In this document: positions 36,759 through 47,861 of the stretch, piece by piece
Numbering within the stretch: the first letter of the stretch is position 1
Layout of the letters: every line of letters begins with the position of its first letter
Assembly (NCBI GenBank): GCA_022749755.1
Contig: CM040450.1
Coordinates: 1,061,452-1,125,451 of the forward strand
Length of the DNA: 64,000 nt
Direction: 5' to 3'
From: Azadirachta indica
Taxonomy: Eukaryota > Streptophyta > Magnoliopsida > Sapindales > Meliaceae
The notes under the pieces: model-generated
What the model was told of the DNA's origin: nothing
What the model saw: the letters and a program-made list of their open reading frames with translations, nothing else
Databases searched by the model: none
Translations under genes and position numbers: made by a program

Positions 36759-37410
36759 TTACAAATGAAGCGACAAATCCAACTTTCGCTTTTTACTCCT
36801 TTCACTTGACCATTCTAATCGTGTCATTGTTGGATCTGGTTCATGGACAAAGTTCTGCAACTGATTGATCAAGTCATTAGCAGTTGGAGTAGAAATTAAG
36901 AGTTTGCAAGCTGTCTGTGAAATAAAATTCTATTCTACAGCATGATTAAGAAAAGACAACAACTTGTTAAAGAAACCATTAACATTTCACAATCCTATGA
37001 GTTTTTGGTGAATTGTGAGTTGTACCCAGGATGCAACTTGAAACATTTCCTCTAAGGACCCAAAACCACCTGGTAAGGCAATAAAAGCATCTGCAAAATC
37101 AAGCATTTTAGCAATTCTTTCATGCATTGTTGAGATCATTAGTTCTTCTCCAGCAATTTTGCTAGTGATGTTACCTGCAGATAAAGCCTTTGGTATGATA
37201 CCTATGACTTCACTTCCTCCTACATGTGTGGCAGTTGACACACACCCCATTAACCTAAAGCTACCTCCTCCATATACCAGGTTAAGTTTTCCCTTAGCTA
37301 AAACTCGACCAAGGTTGTCCGTTGTTTTTACAAACTCTTCACGTTTCCCAAAGCTTGATCCACAAAAATCATAAATAATTTTAAATTGTCGAACAGAAGC
37401 TTCTTCTATT
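36759..37410 (-). pseudogene. intronless LOG-like gene copy (cytokinin riboside 5'-monophosphate phosphoribohydrolase)
   Basis: One reading phase from 37379 down to TAA at 36759-36761 covers about 207 codons, close to the family length of 210-220. In order it shows a DFCGSSFGKREEF start, LVYGGGS...LMG, GIIPKAL, MHERIAKML, the signature PGGFGSLEEMFQVASW and a C-terminal basic end SKKRKLDLSLHL. LOG enzymes release active cytokinin bases from nucleotides in the cytosol. This copy has two in-frame stops (36987-36989, and one further on after HAVE), a frameshift in an A-run near 37382, an Arg in place of Gly before LMG, and Ser for Thr in the PGG-x-GT-x-x-E signature. Plant LOG genes normally have several introns; this copy has none. 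It lies in the same orientation as the surrounding retrotransposon, between its pol remnant and 3' LTR. It is most simply a processed copy that was captured by, or landed in, the element. Confidence 0.85.
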
Positions 37411-37704
37411 TTTGCAGTTTTTTACCCTCGTCAGTGATTCAAATTTTGCATGAAAATAGAGAAGTGAGGTCTTGCATTTATACAACTTAAAGAAAATGCA
37501 TTAATGAAACCAATAGAAGTAGGCCAGTTGTTGTCACAAAAGTTAAAATTTAAAAATGCAAAAATGTCAAAGATAACAGCAAATATAGGAATTTAAAACA
37601 TAAAAATTTCAACAATGACAGCTAAAAGTTAATATTTACAGATAATTATGATTGTGGCTCACATTTTCCTCTAATTTTATGTCCAATAATGACTTAAACA
37701 CCCT

Positions 37705-38160
37705 CTATGGGTCGAGGATTGACTTCCCATCCAATTTTCTTATAAATTGGCAAATAGGGTCTTTTAAAGTTAGATTCCCAAGACTATAACGATCACATTC
37801 TTTTTGAAATAGTGTATACAAATTTAGAATTTCACGTTGCACATATCCACTAGGATGCGTCTCAAAAGTCAATAAGATATTATCTAAAGACTCCTTACTC
37901 AGTCCATTCTTGATGAATTTGATTTTATCTTTTTTATTAGTAGACACCATCCCCAGAGAACGACATCGTTTATTACAGGTTGAACATGCACATTTATGAC
38001 ATACTTGTAACCTTTTTGCTCTTCGTTTTTTTGCAAAAGAGCTCTTACCTAAACTAGGCATGCGTGAAATAAATGAATCAAAAAACTTACCTGCTAAACG
38101 TACCTTTACTTCAATTATCCAATGCACATCTTCAAGAATACCTTTTTGCGTAAGCATTCT
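37705..38160 (-). pseudogene. ORF of unknown origin inside the Athila-like element
   Basis: On the minus strand an open frame runs uninterrupted to a stop at 37705. Its first part (38280-38165) is the pol/integrase junction read out of frame. From about 38160 it shows a distinct, protein-like text: GARCARLRMLTQKGILEDVH, a Cys cluster CHKCACSTCNKRC at about 38000-37960, then SKESLDNILLTFETHPSGYV and CQFIRKLDGKSILDP at the end. The even composition and lack of stops over about 150 codons, while the neighbouring pol is broken, suggest conserved coding ancestry. I do not recognise the family; the cysteines could bind a metal. It may be a second captured host fragment. Confidence 0.5.
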
Positions 38161-38182
38161 TAATCTTGCACACCTAGCCCCC

Positions 38183-39330
38183 TTAAAAATTTCTTCTTGT
38201 CTTGAGCATTCCAATGATTTGGCATTTGACCTGTAACAAGAAATTGACAATATCAGTAAACCAAGGTAAAATTGAAACATTTAAAAGTTGCTCATCAGGA
38301 AAATTGTCATTAATTGGTATTGTCTCAATCGGTTTTTCAAACATAAGTCTTGCCAAGTGATTGGCAACCATATTTTGTATTCCCTTTTTATCTTAAATTG
38401 TGAGATCAAATTCTTGGAGTAGTAGGATCCACCTAATCAATCTAGATTTAGGATCTTTTTTTGAGAGAAGATATTTCAATGCTGCATGATCACTAAAAAT
38501 GATAATGGGTGAGCCAATAAGATGAGATCGAACTTTATTTAATGCAAATACTACTGCAAGTAATTCCTTTTCAGTGGTAGAATAATTCATTTGAGCACTA
38601 TTTAAGGTTTTACTAGCATAGTAAATCACATAGGGTTTTTTGTCTTTTCATTGTCCTAAAACAGCTCCAACAGCATTATCGCTAGCATCACACATGATTT
38701 CAAAAGGTAAAGTTTAATCTGGAGGCTGCATGATAGGAGCAGATGTTAGCATACTTTGAAGTTTGACAAAAGCTTCTTAACATGACTCAGTCCACTCAAA
38801 GAGAGCATCCTTTAATAAGAGATTACATAACGGTCTTGATATAATACTAATGTCTTTGATAAGTCTACTATAAAAACTAGCATGTCCTAAAAATGATCTA
38901 ACATCTTTTACAGACTTAGGAATGGGCAAGTTGGCTATCAATTCAATTTTAAATTTATCTACTTCAAGTCCTTTGGATGAGACAATGTGACCAAGTACAA
39001 TACCATTTGTAACTATGAAATAACATTTTTCCCAATTAAGCACGAGATTCTTTTCTTCACACCTAATCAAAACTTTTTCCAAGTTAGATAAACGATCATC
39101 AAATGAATCACCAAAAATAGAAAAATCATCCATGAAAATTTCAAGAAATCGTTCAACCATATCACTAAAAATACTAAGCATACATCTTTGAAATGTAGCT
39201 GGTGCATTACACAGTCCAAACGGCATCCTTCTATATGCAAAAGTTCCAAATGGACAAGTGAAAGTAGTCTTTTATTGGTTTTCAGGTGCAATTTCAATTT
39301 GGTTATACCCAGAATACCCATCTAGGAAAC
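38183..39330 (-). pseudogene. Athila-like reverse transcriptase, RNase H and start of the integrase link
   Basis: MPFGLCNAPATFQRCMLSIF opens the palm region at 39226. The catalytic box is FMDD (39136-39125), intact in its two Asp. KDVRSFLGHASFYSRLI follows. At 38629-38390 the RNase H region reads [35 protein letters not shown] and [20 protein letters not shown]. The link PINDNFPDEQL...PWFTDIVNFL (38310-38230) normally leads into the integrase, but the text changes after about 38165 and no integrase core is present. Stops at 38775 and 38393, and a frame change near 39240, break the gene. The upstream fingers (39700-39330) are present with more stops. Confidence 0.85.
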
Positions 39331-40192
39331 AATAAAATGCATGTCCAGCTACCCTTTTGAACATTTGATCCATGAATGGTAACGGGAAATGGTCTTTCCT
39401 AGTCATTGAATTGAGTTTCCTATAATCAATGCACATTCTTCAGCCAATAATTGTTCTAGTTAGAATTAATTCATTATTTTCATTTTTGACTACAGTAACT
39501 CCAAATTTATTAGGTACAACTTGTGTAGGACTTACTCATGTGCTATCAGAAATAGGATAAATGATCCCTACATCTAAAAACTTGAGAATTTCATTTCTCA
39601 TTACCTTTTTCATATTAGGATTTAGCTTACGTTGCATTTGTCTAGATGATTTGGAATTATCTTCCAAATATATCTTATGTGTGCAAATCAAATGATTAAT
39701 TCCTTTTATGTCAGCTATTGTCTATCCTAAGGCATGTTTATACAATTTTAGAATTTCGAGCAATTTAATTCTTGAAGAGCATTAAGTTAGAAGAAATTAT
39801 CATCGGAAAAGTTTCATTGGTACCCAAGAGAGCATATTTGAGGTCAGATGGTAATGGTTTTAATTCAAGTTTTGGTGGTTGAACACTCGATGACATCAGT
39901 TTATCAGCACGTTAAGGTAAGTCTTCAAATTTTGATCTCCATCCATTAACTTTTAAAACCTGAGAAGATTTTAAAGGGGAATAAATATGAGACACTTCAA
40001 AATTTTAATCAAAATTGAAATTATTGCAACCATTTAAACAAGCATCTAAGGGATAAAAAAAAGATGAAACATTAAAACAATCATGAAAAAGTTCTTCAAT
40101 ATAATTAACTTCATACATGTCATTATTTTCACTTGGCTGCTTGCAAATATTGAACACATTCATTTCCAATGTCATGTTTCCAAAGGATAGTT

Positions 40193-41161
40193 TTAGAACT
40201 TCATTTTTATAGTTGATATTGCATTAGATGTAGTAAGAAATGGACGTCCTAATATGACAGGAATTTGGGCGCTAGCGTTAGGAATAGGTTGTGTGTCTAA
40301 AGCAATACAATCAACAGGAAAGTAAAATTTATCTACTTGGACTAACACATCCTCAAGTATTTCTCGTGGTACTTTCACAGAATGATCAGCAAGTTGAAGT
40401 GTTGTAAAAGTAGGTTTAAGCTCACCTAAACCTAATTGCTCGTACACTAAATATGGCAACAAATTAACACTTGCACCAAGATCAAGTAAAGCATGGTTTA
40501 TCCTAAAGTTTCCAATTACACAAGAAATGGTGGGACAACCAGAATCTTTATATTTTGGTGGAGTGTTATGTTGAATAATTGAACTAACATTTTCAGTTAA
40601 AAATGCTTTCTTTTGAACATTAATTTTCCTTTTAACAGTGCATAAATCTTTCAAAAATTTGGCATAAAAAGGAACTTGCTTAATTGCATTTAACAAAGGA
40701 ATGTTAATTTTAACTTGCTTAAAAAGTTCAAAAATTTCAGAATTTTGGTTCAACTTTTGAATTGGTTGCAATCTTTGAGGAAAAGGAGCAGGGAAAGGGC
40801 ATTTTTCAACATCACACATCTTAGGTTCAACATTATTTTCCTCACTCACTAATTTTGATGGATCTTTAGGTTTAATCTCTTTCAAGAAAATGGTTTTATC
40901 AATGACCTTACCACTTTGGAGAGTAGTGATGGAGTTGGCATTCTCATGCTGTGTGCCATTTAAGTTAGAATCACTTACATGAAATTGACCCGCTGAATTT
41001 GGTTGTGGTTGACTAGCAAATTTACTTTTCTTTTGACTGTGCAAAGCTGAGGTCAATGTTGAAAGTGTATTCTTGATATCATTAATGGCTTGTAATGTTT
41101 GATTGTTTATGCTTGTTTGCCCTTGCATGATTATTTGCAACATTTCCTCAAGAATTTTCAA
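40193..41161 (-). pseudogene. Athila-like gag C-terminus and aspartic protease (intact 322-codon frame)
   Basis: The first about 200 residues are hydrophilic with an amphipathic start. The protease domain covers residues 212-320, with ISCVIGNFRINHALLDLGAS at the active site (DLGAS, residues 227-231, the form usual in this lineage instead of DTGAS), QLADHSVKVPREILEDVLVQ and the closing VILGRPFL. It would process Gag-Pol. The frame is open, in contrast with the broken gag and pol parts on either side. Confidence 0.8.
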
Positions 41162-42431
41162 ATGTGGTGAATGGTATGGTGGAAAATTTGAAGGTTTTTG
41201 AGGTGGTGGATGGGCATGATTATCATTTTTTTAACTAAAATTTGAGTGATTTCTCTATCCAGAATTGTATGTTTCAGAATATGGAGAATTAGAGAAAAAA
41301 GGCTTTTTGAAACAATTCATAGAATTTGCTTAGTCATGCAATACTTCTTTAAAAATTGGAATATTTGGACAATCTTGAGTGGAATATCCTATGACTTCAC
41401 AAATTTCACAAACTTCATCGTTATGCGCATATTTGACCTCTTTAACTTTCCTTAATTCCATGGCTTCAATCTTTCTCGTTAAATTTGCAATTTTAGCACT
41501 TAGATCATCTTCTTGACTCAAATTATATTTACCTCCACTAGAACGAGCCATATTAAATCTAATTGAATTTTCAGAGGAACTAGTGGCTTGCTAGGATTGA
41601 GAGCTCTCAGCTAAATGATCTAAATACTCTAAAGCTTCTTCTGGGTTTTTGTCTAAAAATTCACCATTACATATTATTTCAACAAATTATTTTGTCTCTG
41701 GCATTAATGCTTCATAAAAGAAACTTATCGTGCATCATTTTTCAAAACCATGGTATGGGCATGAATTCAACAAGTTTTTAAATCTTTCCAAACATTGAAA
41801 ATAGATCTCATTTCCTTTTTAACAAAAGTTTTGAATTTGTCTCTTGAAAGCATTCGTTTTATGTATTAGAAAAAATTGTTTTAAAAACTTGGTTTGCATT
41901 TCTTGTCATGTGCCTATAGATCTATATCTTAATGAATTAAGCCATGTTTTTGCTTTATCTTTTAAAGAAAAAGGAAACAATTTTTGCTTAATTATCTCTT
42001 CACTACATGTTTGATTTATAAATGTGGCACATACTTCCTCAAATTCTTTCAAGTGCAAATAAGGACTTTCAGACTCTAAGCCATGATAATTTTAGCTTAA
42101 TTATCATGTTTTATTTCATTTATTTTGCATTAAGAGGAAAAATAAAGCATGAAGGAGATGAATTTTGAGGAGGTTGCAAATATTCATACATAGTTCGAAC
42201 ATGATGATTTTCATTTTTTCCATGTATACTTTCATTTTTAGCTATAGTGTTAGTTGTGTGTGAGTTTGAAGATGAATCAAACAAATTTCCAAAGAAAGTT
42301 TCAAAATTACCTTTCACTAATCGATGAGAATGAGGATCACGATACCATCCAAGCATGAATGAAATAAAAAAAAAAGATAAAACATAATAAAGTAAAATAC
42401 AATAAAATAAAATGTTAGCACAATAAAACAA
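41162..42431 (-). pseudogene. Athila-like gag remnant with altered zinc knuckle
   Basis: The start region contains TMYEYLQPPQNSSPSCFIFP (near 42215-42155), a conserved lead of this gag type. Broken frames follow that can be tracked through the gag domain (about 42120-41600). At 41551-41330 an open frame begins MARSSGG and carries CEICEVIGYSTQDC (41410-41369), a knuckle in which the usual His is Tyr. Many stops and shifts make it non-functional. Confidence 0.75.
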
Positions 42432-42750
42432 ATAAAAAGAAAATAGGTGGTATAACCTTCCTCTTAATAAAATTAATGGAAATAAAAATTAACAACACAA
42501 CACTTAAAAGAGAAAATTAAGAAAGGTGACAAAGCCTACCATGAACAAAATAAACAACAAAATTTAGGTGGTATATTTAGAACCAACCATAATGTAAATG
42601 TAAATGGGCGGCTGAGCCTCCCAATAAAATAAATAAATAACAACAAGTAAATAAAAAATGTTAAAGTTAGAGTTAGAGGTTAAAGTTAGTAAAAGAAAAT
42701 TAAACAAGAACTAGTAAACTTTATACAAACCGTACTTTCCGCCAAAAATT

Positions 42751-44121
42751 TGTTACAATTTTTTGATCGTAATATTCAAGTGTAGATTGTCTCAAGTAAT
42801 AAAAATTCGAAAGTCCGAGTGTCGGTCCACAGAGAATTGGTTATATTAAGCCTACAAGTCTAAAGGTCTAAATATTACAAGTCCAAATATTCAAATATTA
42901 TAAGAAATGGAATAAATTTACTTATTGTCAAATTTAAATTCAATAGTATTATATATTAAGGCATTAGAGATCCATTTTAATGATTTGTATAGAACTTATT
43001 CTTGATCCTTTTTTTATATGCTTTTTAAAAAAAATAATCAAAAGAAATCAAAAGACTTACCTTTTAATTGATGGTGAAAAACTATAAGTTACCTTACTCT
43101 TGATATATAGAAAACATCCAAGCATTTAATGTACCATTTATTAACAATGAATCAAGGTTTTTAACAATTCAAAATCACTTGCAAAATATAGTACTTAATT
43201 AATAAAAAAAATATTGATAATGAAGAACAAAACAAAGGATCAAAGAACAAAACTATAAAATCATCAAAAGTTTACCCTTATCCCTAATTACGAAATTAGA
43301 AAAACATTATTTAATTGAAGTTAAAATTACAAAAAGGAAACAAAAATGATAACTAAAATCTCCCTCCTCACTTCTACGTCTTCCTTTATATAAGTAAAAT
43401 AAAAGATATATCCCATGTGTGAATATAATTTTGTCAATTTTCAATTAATCACGCTCTACCAACTTGCAATACATTTTTGACTATCAAAACCACCGAATTT
43501 TGTGAAATGGTCTTCTTCAAAGTTATAGGTGAATGACTCAGTTTTTTAATGGTGATATCTCACCCTTATTGATTTGGTAGAACGTAAGTTGTGTTGAAAA
43601 TAGGCATAGATATTCAAGTTGCATTTCTCTACCGCCCGTCTAAAATGATGACTCTTTTTGGTAGCCAACCAGTTAAAATTTTAGAATATGTGGAACATAA
43701 ACAATTTAGAGCTCTTTGTTAGCTTTCTGGAACACCAAATTGTATAATTTTTGGTACGTATTTTGGGAAATACAGGCAAAATACAGAAGCATGTTGGGCT
43801 GGTTCGAAGATGCATTGAGAGTTCTGTTGAAGCCCAATTTTGTCCCATTAATTGTTCAAACTGGTCCAACCTTTGGCTTACAAAGTTATGAAATGATGAG
43901 TTTATATTTGTCCAGCTCAAGAATCATATCAATTGATATTTTTCATTGAAAGATACGCTCATTATACGAAACCTGCGCAAAACCGACTATTTAGTCCAGT
44001 TCATATTTTACAATTCAATATAAAGGAATATGCGAATATGTTTCAATTTTAGAGAACAAAAGGAATTATTAAGTGTAAATCATAATATTTCTCTTAATAA
44101 ATCTGCACTTTCAAACATTCA
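42751..44121 (-). repeat. LTR of the Athila-like element (5' LTR in element orientation)
   Basis: On the + strand it begins TGTTACAATTTTTTGATCG and ends AAACATTCA. It is 1,371 bases long, 40 longer than its partner because of small insertions. The putative primer site lies just to its left. Confidence 0.9.
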
Positions 44122-44270
44122 TCAATAAAAAAAGACAGGAAATTACTATATGATTTAATGTATTCTATACTAAAATATGACATTAATAATAGTAATAATA
44201 CTAAAATATATTAATCATAACAATATATAAAAGTTATAATAATATAAACTAATAATAATATCAATATCTG

Positions 44271-44316
<46 letters not shown>

Positions 44317-44787
44317 GTATCTGATTATTAAGTTTTGACCCAAAAAAGACATGAAAAAAATCAAAGAAAGCATTCTATAGCCGAATATATTCTCTTTTGA
44401 AGCTAATATACTAATAATACTATGAACAAATATGATCTCTATGATTTAAAATTGCCACAAGGAAGCTTTAATTCAACAAAAATAAGCAAACCTGAGTGGG
44501 AGATCAAATCTTCTAATTCAATGAAATGTTTATGAGGCAAAATATAAGGTTTTGGAATTTAGGTACCGATTGGCTAGCAAATCAATAGGTGTTTATTAAT
44601 GCAAAGTGAAATAATCTTCAATGAAAAGTTTTGATTACTACAAGAAACAAAAAACAGGACTGACCTACTAAAATTACTCCTGAAAAACAAATATTAATAA
44701 TAACATCACGAAAATACTCACTAGTATTGATTATGGAACTGGAGGAAAAATCAACCATAAAGAAAAATTGTAATAATAATAATAATA

Positions 44788-44819
<32 letters not shown>

Positions 44820-45427
44820 AATGATAACAAGCACAATAACAAATAATAATAAAACAAAATGCTAGCTCTTTTTACTTGAGATTATTTTTATAACCTTTCC
44901 AAATTGTTTAACAAGAGATGGTGGAGAAAGCCGTTCAATCTCACCTCTTGGAACTACAATGGGAGCCTCAATGCCTAAAACTAATTCCAATTATCATGGT
45001 TACTAAAGTGGAAAGGAAGAAGAAACAAAATTAACAATAACTAGTACAACAACCACTTCTAGTACCCACCAAAATTAAAAGGCACCCCATCTAATCCAAG
45101 AGTCGAAACAAATTGAAACCCTGATTTGTGCAATTAATTACACAATGATATCGAGACAGAGTACCATTAGCATCCCGTACTAGTTTCCACTTGCCATACT
45201 CAAAACAAACGAGCCAACAAAACAATGGAAAAACTAAAAAATTCAACAACAGCTTACGTTTGAATCGAAGTACCTGTTGATTAATTAACTTACAAAAAAA
45301 AAAATTTATATACAACAATAGGTAAGTTAAAGAGAATTATTAATGCAAAATAATTAATGAAACCTTTGAAAAATCATTGATTAAAGAGAGACATATATAA
45401 TTCAGGAAAAATATACAACAATTATTG
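44122..45427. other. spacer with trinucleotide microsatellites
   Basis: (AAT)n runs at 44275-44317 and an (AAT)/(GAT)n run lies at 44772-44824. The phrase TAGTATCTGATTATTAAG after the first run resembles TAATATCTGATTGTTATG just left of the Athila-like element, so flanking DNA on both sides shares repeat text. No gene was supported. Confidence 0.5.
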
Positions 45428-45660
45428 CCAAATAATGAAATTTTTTTTTAAACCAAGCCTTTGGTAAGGCAATTGCATTAGTAGAAAAGAATAAAAAACA
45501 AACTATCTACAGGGCATTAAAACCCAACCTTACAAAATCACCACACTAGTGGAGGCTTAACAAAAAGAAAACTGAGTTAGACACTAACAAATGGGACCAA
45601 GCATACTGTGAGTCAAGAGGCATCGAATCAAAGGCTGAGGAGAAGACTACCAAATAATGA
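45428..45660 (-). mobile_element. 5'-truncated LINE 3' tail with 11-bp target duplication
   Basis: CCAAATAATGA occurs exactly at 45428-45438 and 45650-45660. The 211 bases between read on the minus strand as a T-rich LINE-type 3' end (ACTAATGCAATTGCCTTACC) finishing in poly(A) (T-run at 45441-45449). No polymerase III A/B boxes in correct spacing were seen, so a truncated LINE is preferred over a SINE. Confidence 0.85.
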
Positions 45661-46704
45661 TTAACTTACAAATAATTAACATAGTTAACTTTCAGAATTG
45701 TTAATTAATTATTAACTTAATTCATTAATTAGTTAATTATTTTTCATTAATAACTCATTAATTGTTGACAATAGGTAATGATTAATGAAAAAATATACAA
45801 AATTATTAATTAACTTATAGAATTGTTACCGCACCTTGAAGAATCTACAAAACACCAAGTCTCTGTAATCTTTAATTAAAGAGAGACAACATTAAGAAAA
45901 AAAAAAAAACACCATCCTTATGATTATTGAATATACAAATATTAATTAATTGTAATATTTTATTTTAATAAATAAACTAATAAAATAAAATAAAGAATTC
46001 TTACCTTAATTGATGTTCAACAAACTTTAATAAAAAAGAAAAATATTAATCATGCAATATTAAAAAAAATAATAATATTTGACTATAATAATTGTGCCAG
46101 AAAAGTTTCTAATTTACTTTAAAGAAGAGAGAGAAGCTTGAGTTTGATTAAAAATAAAAGAAAAAACGTTAAAAATTGTTAAGATTAATAAAAAATTAAA
46201 ATAAAATTGTTAAAATTTAAACAATCGATAAATTAAAAAAAATATCTTATAAATTAAATTAATATTTTAAAATAAAAAATGATCGACCATTAATTTTATC
46301 TAATGATCCACAATTCTTTTATTATCAATATTGAAAAATTTTCTCGGCATTGTAGAAGGACCCCGCTCCTGTATGCTAACAATTATAAAAAAAAAAAATG
46401 GGGATGCATTCTTTCCTGTTACGCAATTGAACTGATAAGGTTAACATATGTATTTATCTTTATCTAAAAAAATATGAAAAATCCTTTATAGCCAAAAATA
46501 GAAACTAAAATAAAAAATCAAACATCAAAATAAAGGAGAAGACACGTGTCCGTGAAAGAGGACAGAGTTTTTGGTTAAGTTGTGGCTGTAAAATAAACCG
46601 ATAAATCACTGCAAATTCGGCGTGAAGTGATATTTCGTTAACTTTGAAGCAGTCTTCAGGTCAGGGCCTATGCAGCTTCTCACTCTCTTTCCGCACTTTG
46701 CTTG
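45661..46704. other. AT-rich spacer, no gene seen
   Basis: The sequence is rich in TTAATTAA words. A GACACGTGTC palindrome (G-box core CACGTG) lies at about 46543-46552, where the composition becomes less AT-rich. Confidence 0.45.
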
Positions 46705-46795
46705 GCTTTCTTCTTTCAAACGTGCGAGTTATTTTGCACGCGTCACTGCGCTTTCTCTTTACACACGTGCGAGTTATTTTGCACGCACCACTTAT
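46705..46795 (+). promoter_or_regulatory. 45-bp tandem duplication with CGTGC...GCACG element
   Basis: The 22 bases ACGTGCGAGTTATTTTGCACGC are repeated exactly at 46720-46741 and 46765-46786, and flanking GCTTTCT(T)C text is also duplicated, giving a 45-base period. Each copy has inverted arms CGTGC and GCACG around a 10-base centre. With the CACGTG core 170 bases upstream and a CT-rich stretch around it, the region looks like a promoter. No gene is visible just downstream; the nearest is the PABP gene 2.1 kb away. Confidence 0.4.
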
Positions 46796-47861
46796 GAAGT
46801 CCGTTGAGAGCACATTACTTTAATCTCGCGTTAACCGCTTACTGGTTCAGCAAGTTTCCGTTAGTATCTTGTGCAACTAACAACGCACGAAATTCGTTAA
46901 AACTCGCGTCTATTTAAATTTACGGATTGGGAAATGACCATTTTGTCCCTAAACTTTACTAAAACAACAATTTATAACAATTTTTTAAATTTAACAAATC
47001 AGTCCGAACTTCACTTCTTGAAATTTCATAGACATCCCTATGAAGGATAGAGTTCTTAAACTTAAATCTAAATTTATTATTTTAGCAAAAATATATTGAA
47101 GAATATTGTAGTTTATACCCAGTCTTTAGATAACAAATTCTCAATATTATTAAAAAATGGGGTTCACTAGACTGTATCATTTTGAAGCAACTTTTCGATA
47201 TCAATAAGAAAATTAAATAAAAACAATCTTGCACTTATAAAATTTGGATATAAATTTTTATTCTAATTAATCAATATATAATATGATATTATAAAAATTT
47301 ATTATATTTTAAGAATAACTATTAAGACATTATACTTTGTGTTAATGATATATTATTCGATTACAGTAGAAATTTTGTATTTATAATGCCAACTTTTATA
47401 AGAACTTTTTGAATGAGTTAATTATTCTTTGTAGCTTTAATATTTTTAGTATTCAAATAACCTTTAATAAATGTTTGAGTTAATAACTTATGTAATAAAA
47501 ACATATATAAAAATATCATAAATGAATTGAGAGATCTTAATTAAAGTTATTTAATAAAAAATTCGGTTACAAAGTTTTCAATATGAATCATAAAATCTTA
47601 GATTAGAATCTAATTGAAACGAAGTTTAAATTGATTAAATTTTAATATTCAATACAATAATCTTGTGAAGGTCAACTAGTGTAGTTGATTGAATTCGGCT
47701 TTGACAATATACCGAATTAATGAATTTTATAATACTTAATTAATGTTATATAGGTTAATTTGAAGAAATTGAATTTGATTTTCAGAACTGTTAAAATAGG
47801 TTTTGCCTTTACGTAAGTATATCAGTAAGCAATTCAAATGAAATAGTTAAAACAATAATTT
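46796..47861. other. spacer, no gene seen
   Basis: AT-rich sequence. At 46930-46985 the text CATTTTGTCCCTAAACTTTA resembles the arm of the inverted repeat at 47863, a common form of plant MITE-like sequence. Confidence 0.4.

Larger units (their letters stand above)
34322..44121 (-). mobile_element. Athila-like Ty3/gypsy LTR retrotransposon with both LTRs and non-retroviral inserts
   Basis: Two direct repeats (34322-35652 and 42751-44121) bound about 7.1 kb that reads on the minus strand. The order is gag, zinc knuckle, protease with DLGAS, reverse transcriptase with FMDD, RNase H, and only the start of the integrase connection. Then follow an ORF of unknown origin (38160-37705), a LOG-like gene copy (37410-36759), and the 3' LTR. 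The primer-site region beside the 5' LTR reads AATTTTTGGCGGAAAG on the minus strand; TTTTTGGCG is the usual start of the Athila/Tat site, the rest has diverged. A G-run (GGGGGGTG) precedes the 3' LTR as a polypurine tract. No exact target duplication was found. The LTRs differ by about 4-17% in sampled stretches, so the insertion is old. Confidence 0.85.

Noticed and set aside
34317..44126. Target duplication around the Athila-like element
   Set aside because: Flanking bases (ATAAA on the left, TCAAT on the right) do not match, so insertion borders rest on the LTR ends alone.
44275..44824. Regular short repeats considered as a CRISPR-like array
   Set aside because: They are AAT and GAT trinucleotide microsatellites without spacers, in a plant nuclear context.
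45439..45649. SINE interpretation of the 211-base insert
   Set aside because: A GATTCGATGCC word resembles a B box, but it lies too near the 5' end and no A box precedes it; a truncated LINE tail fits better.
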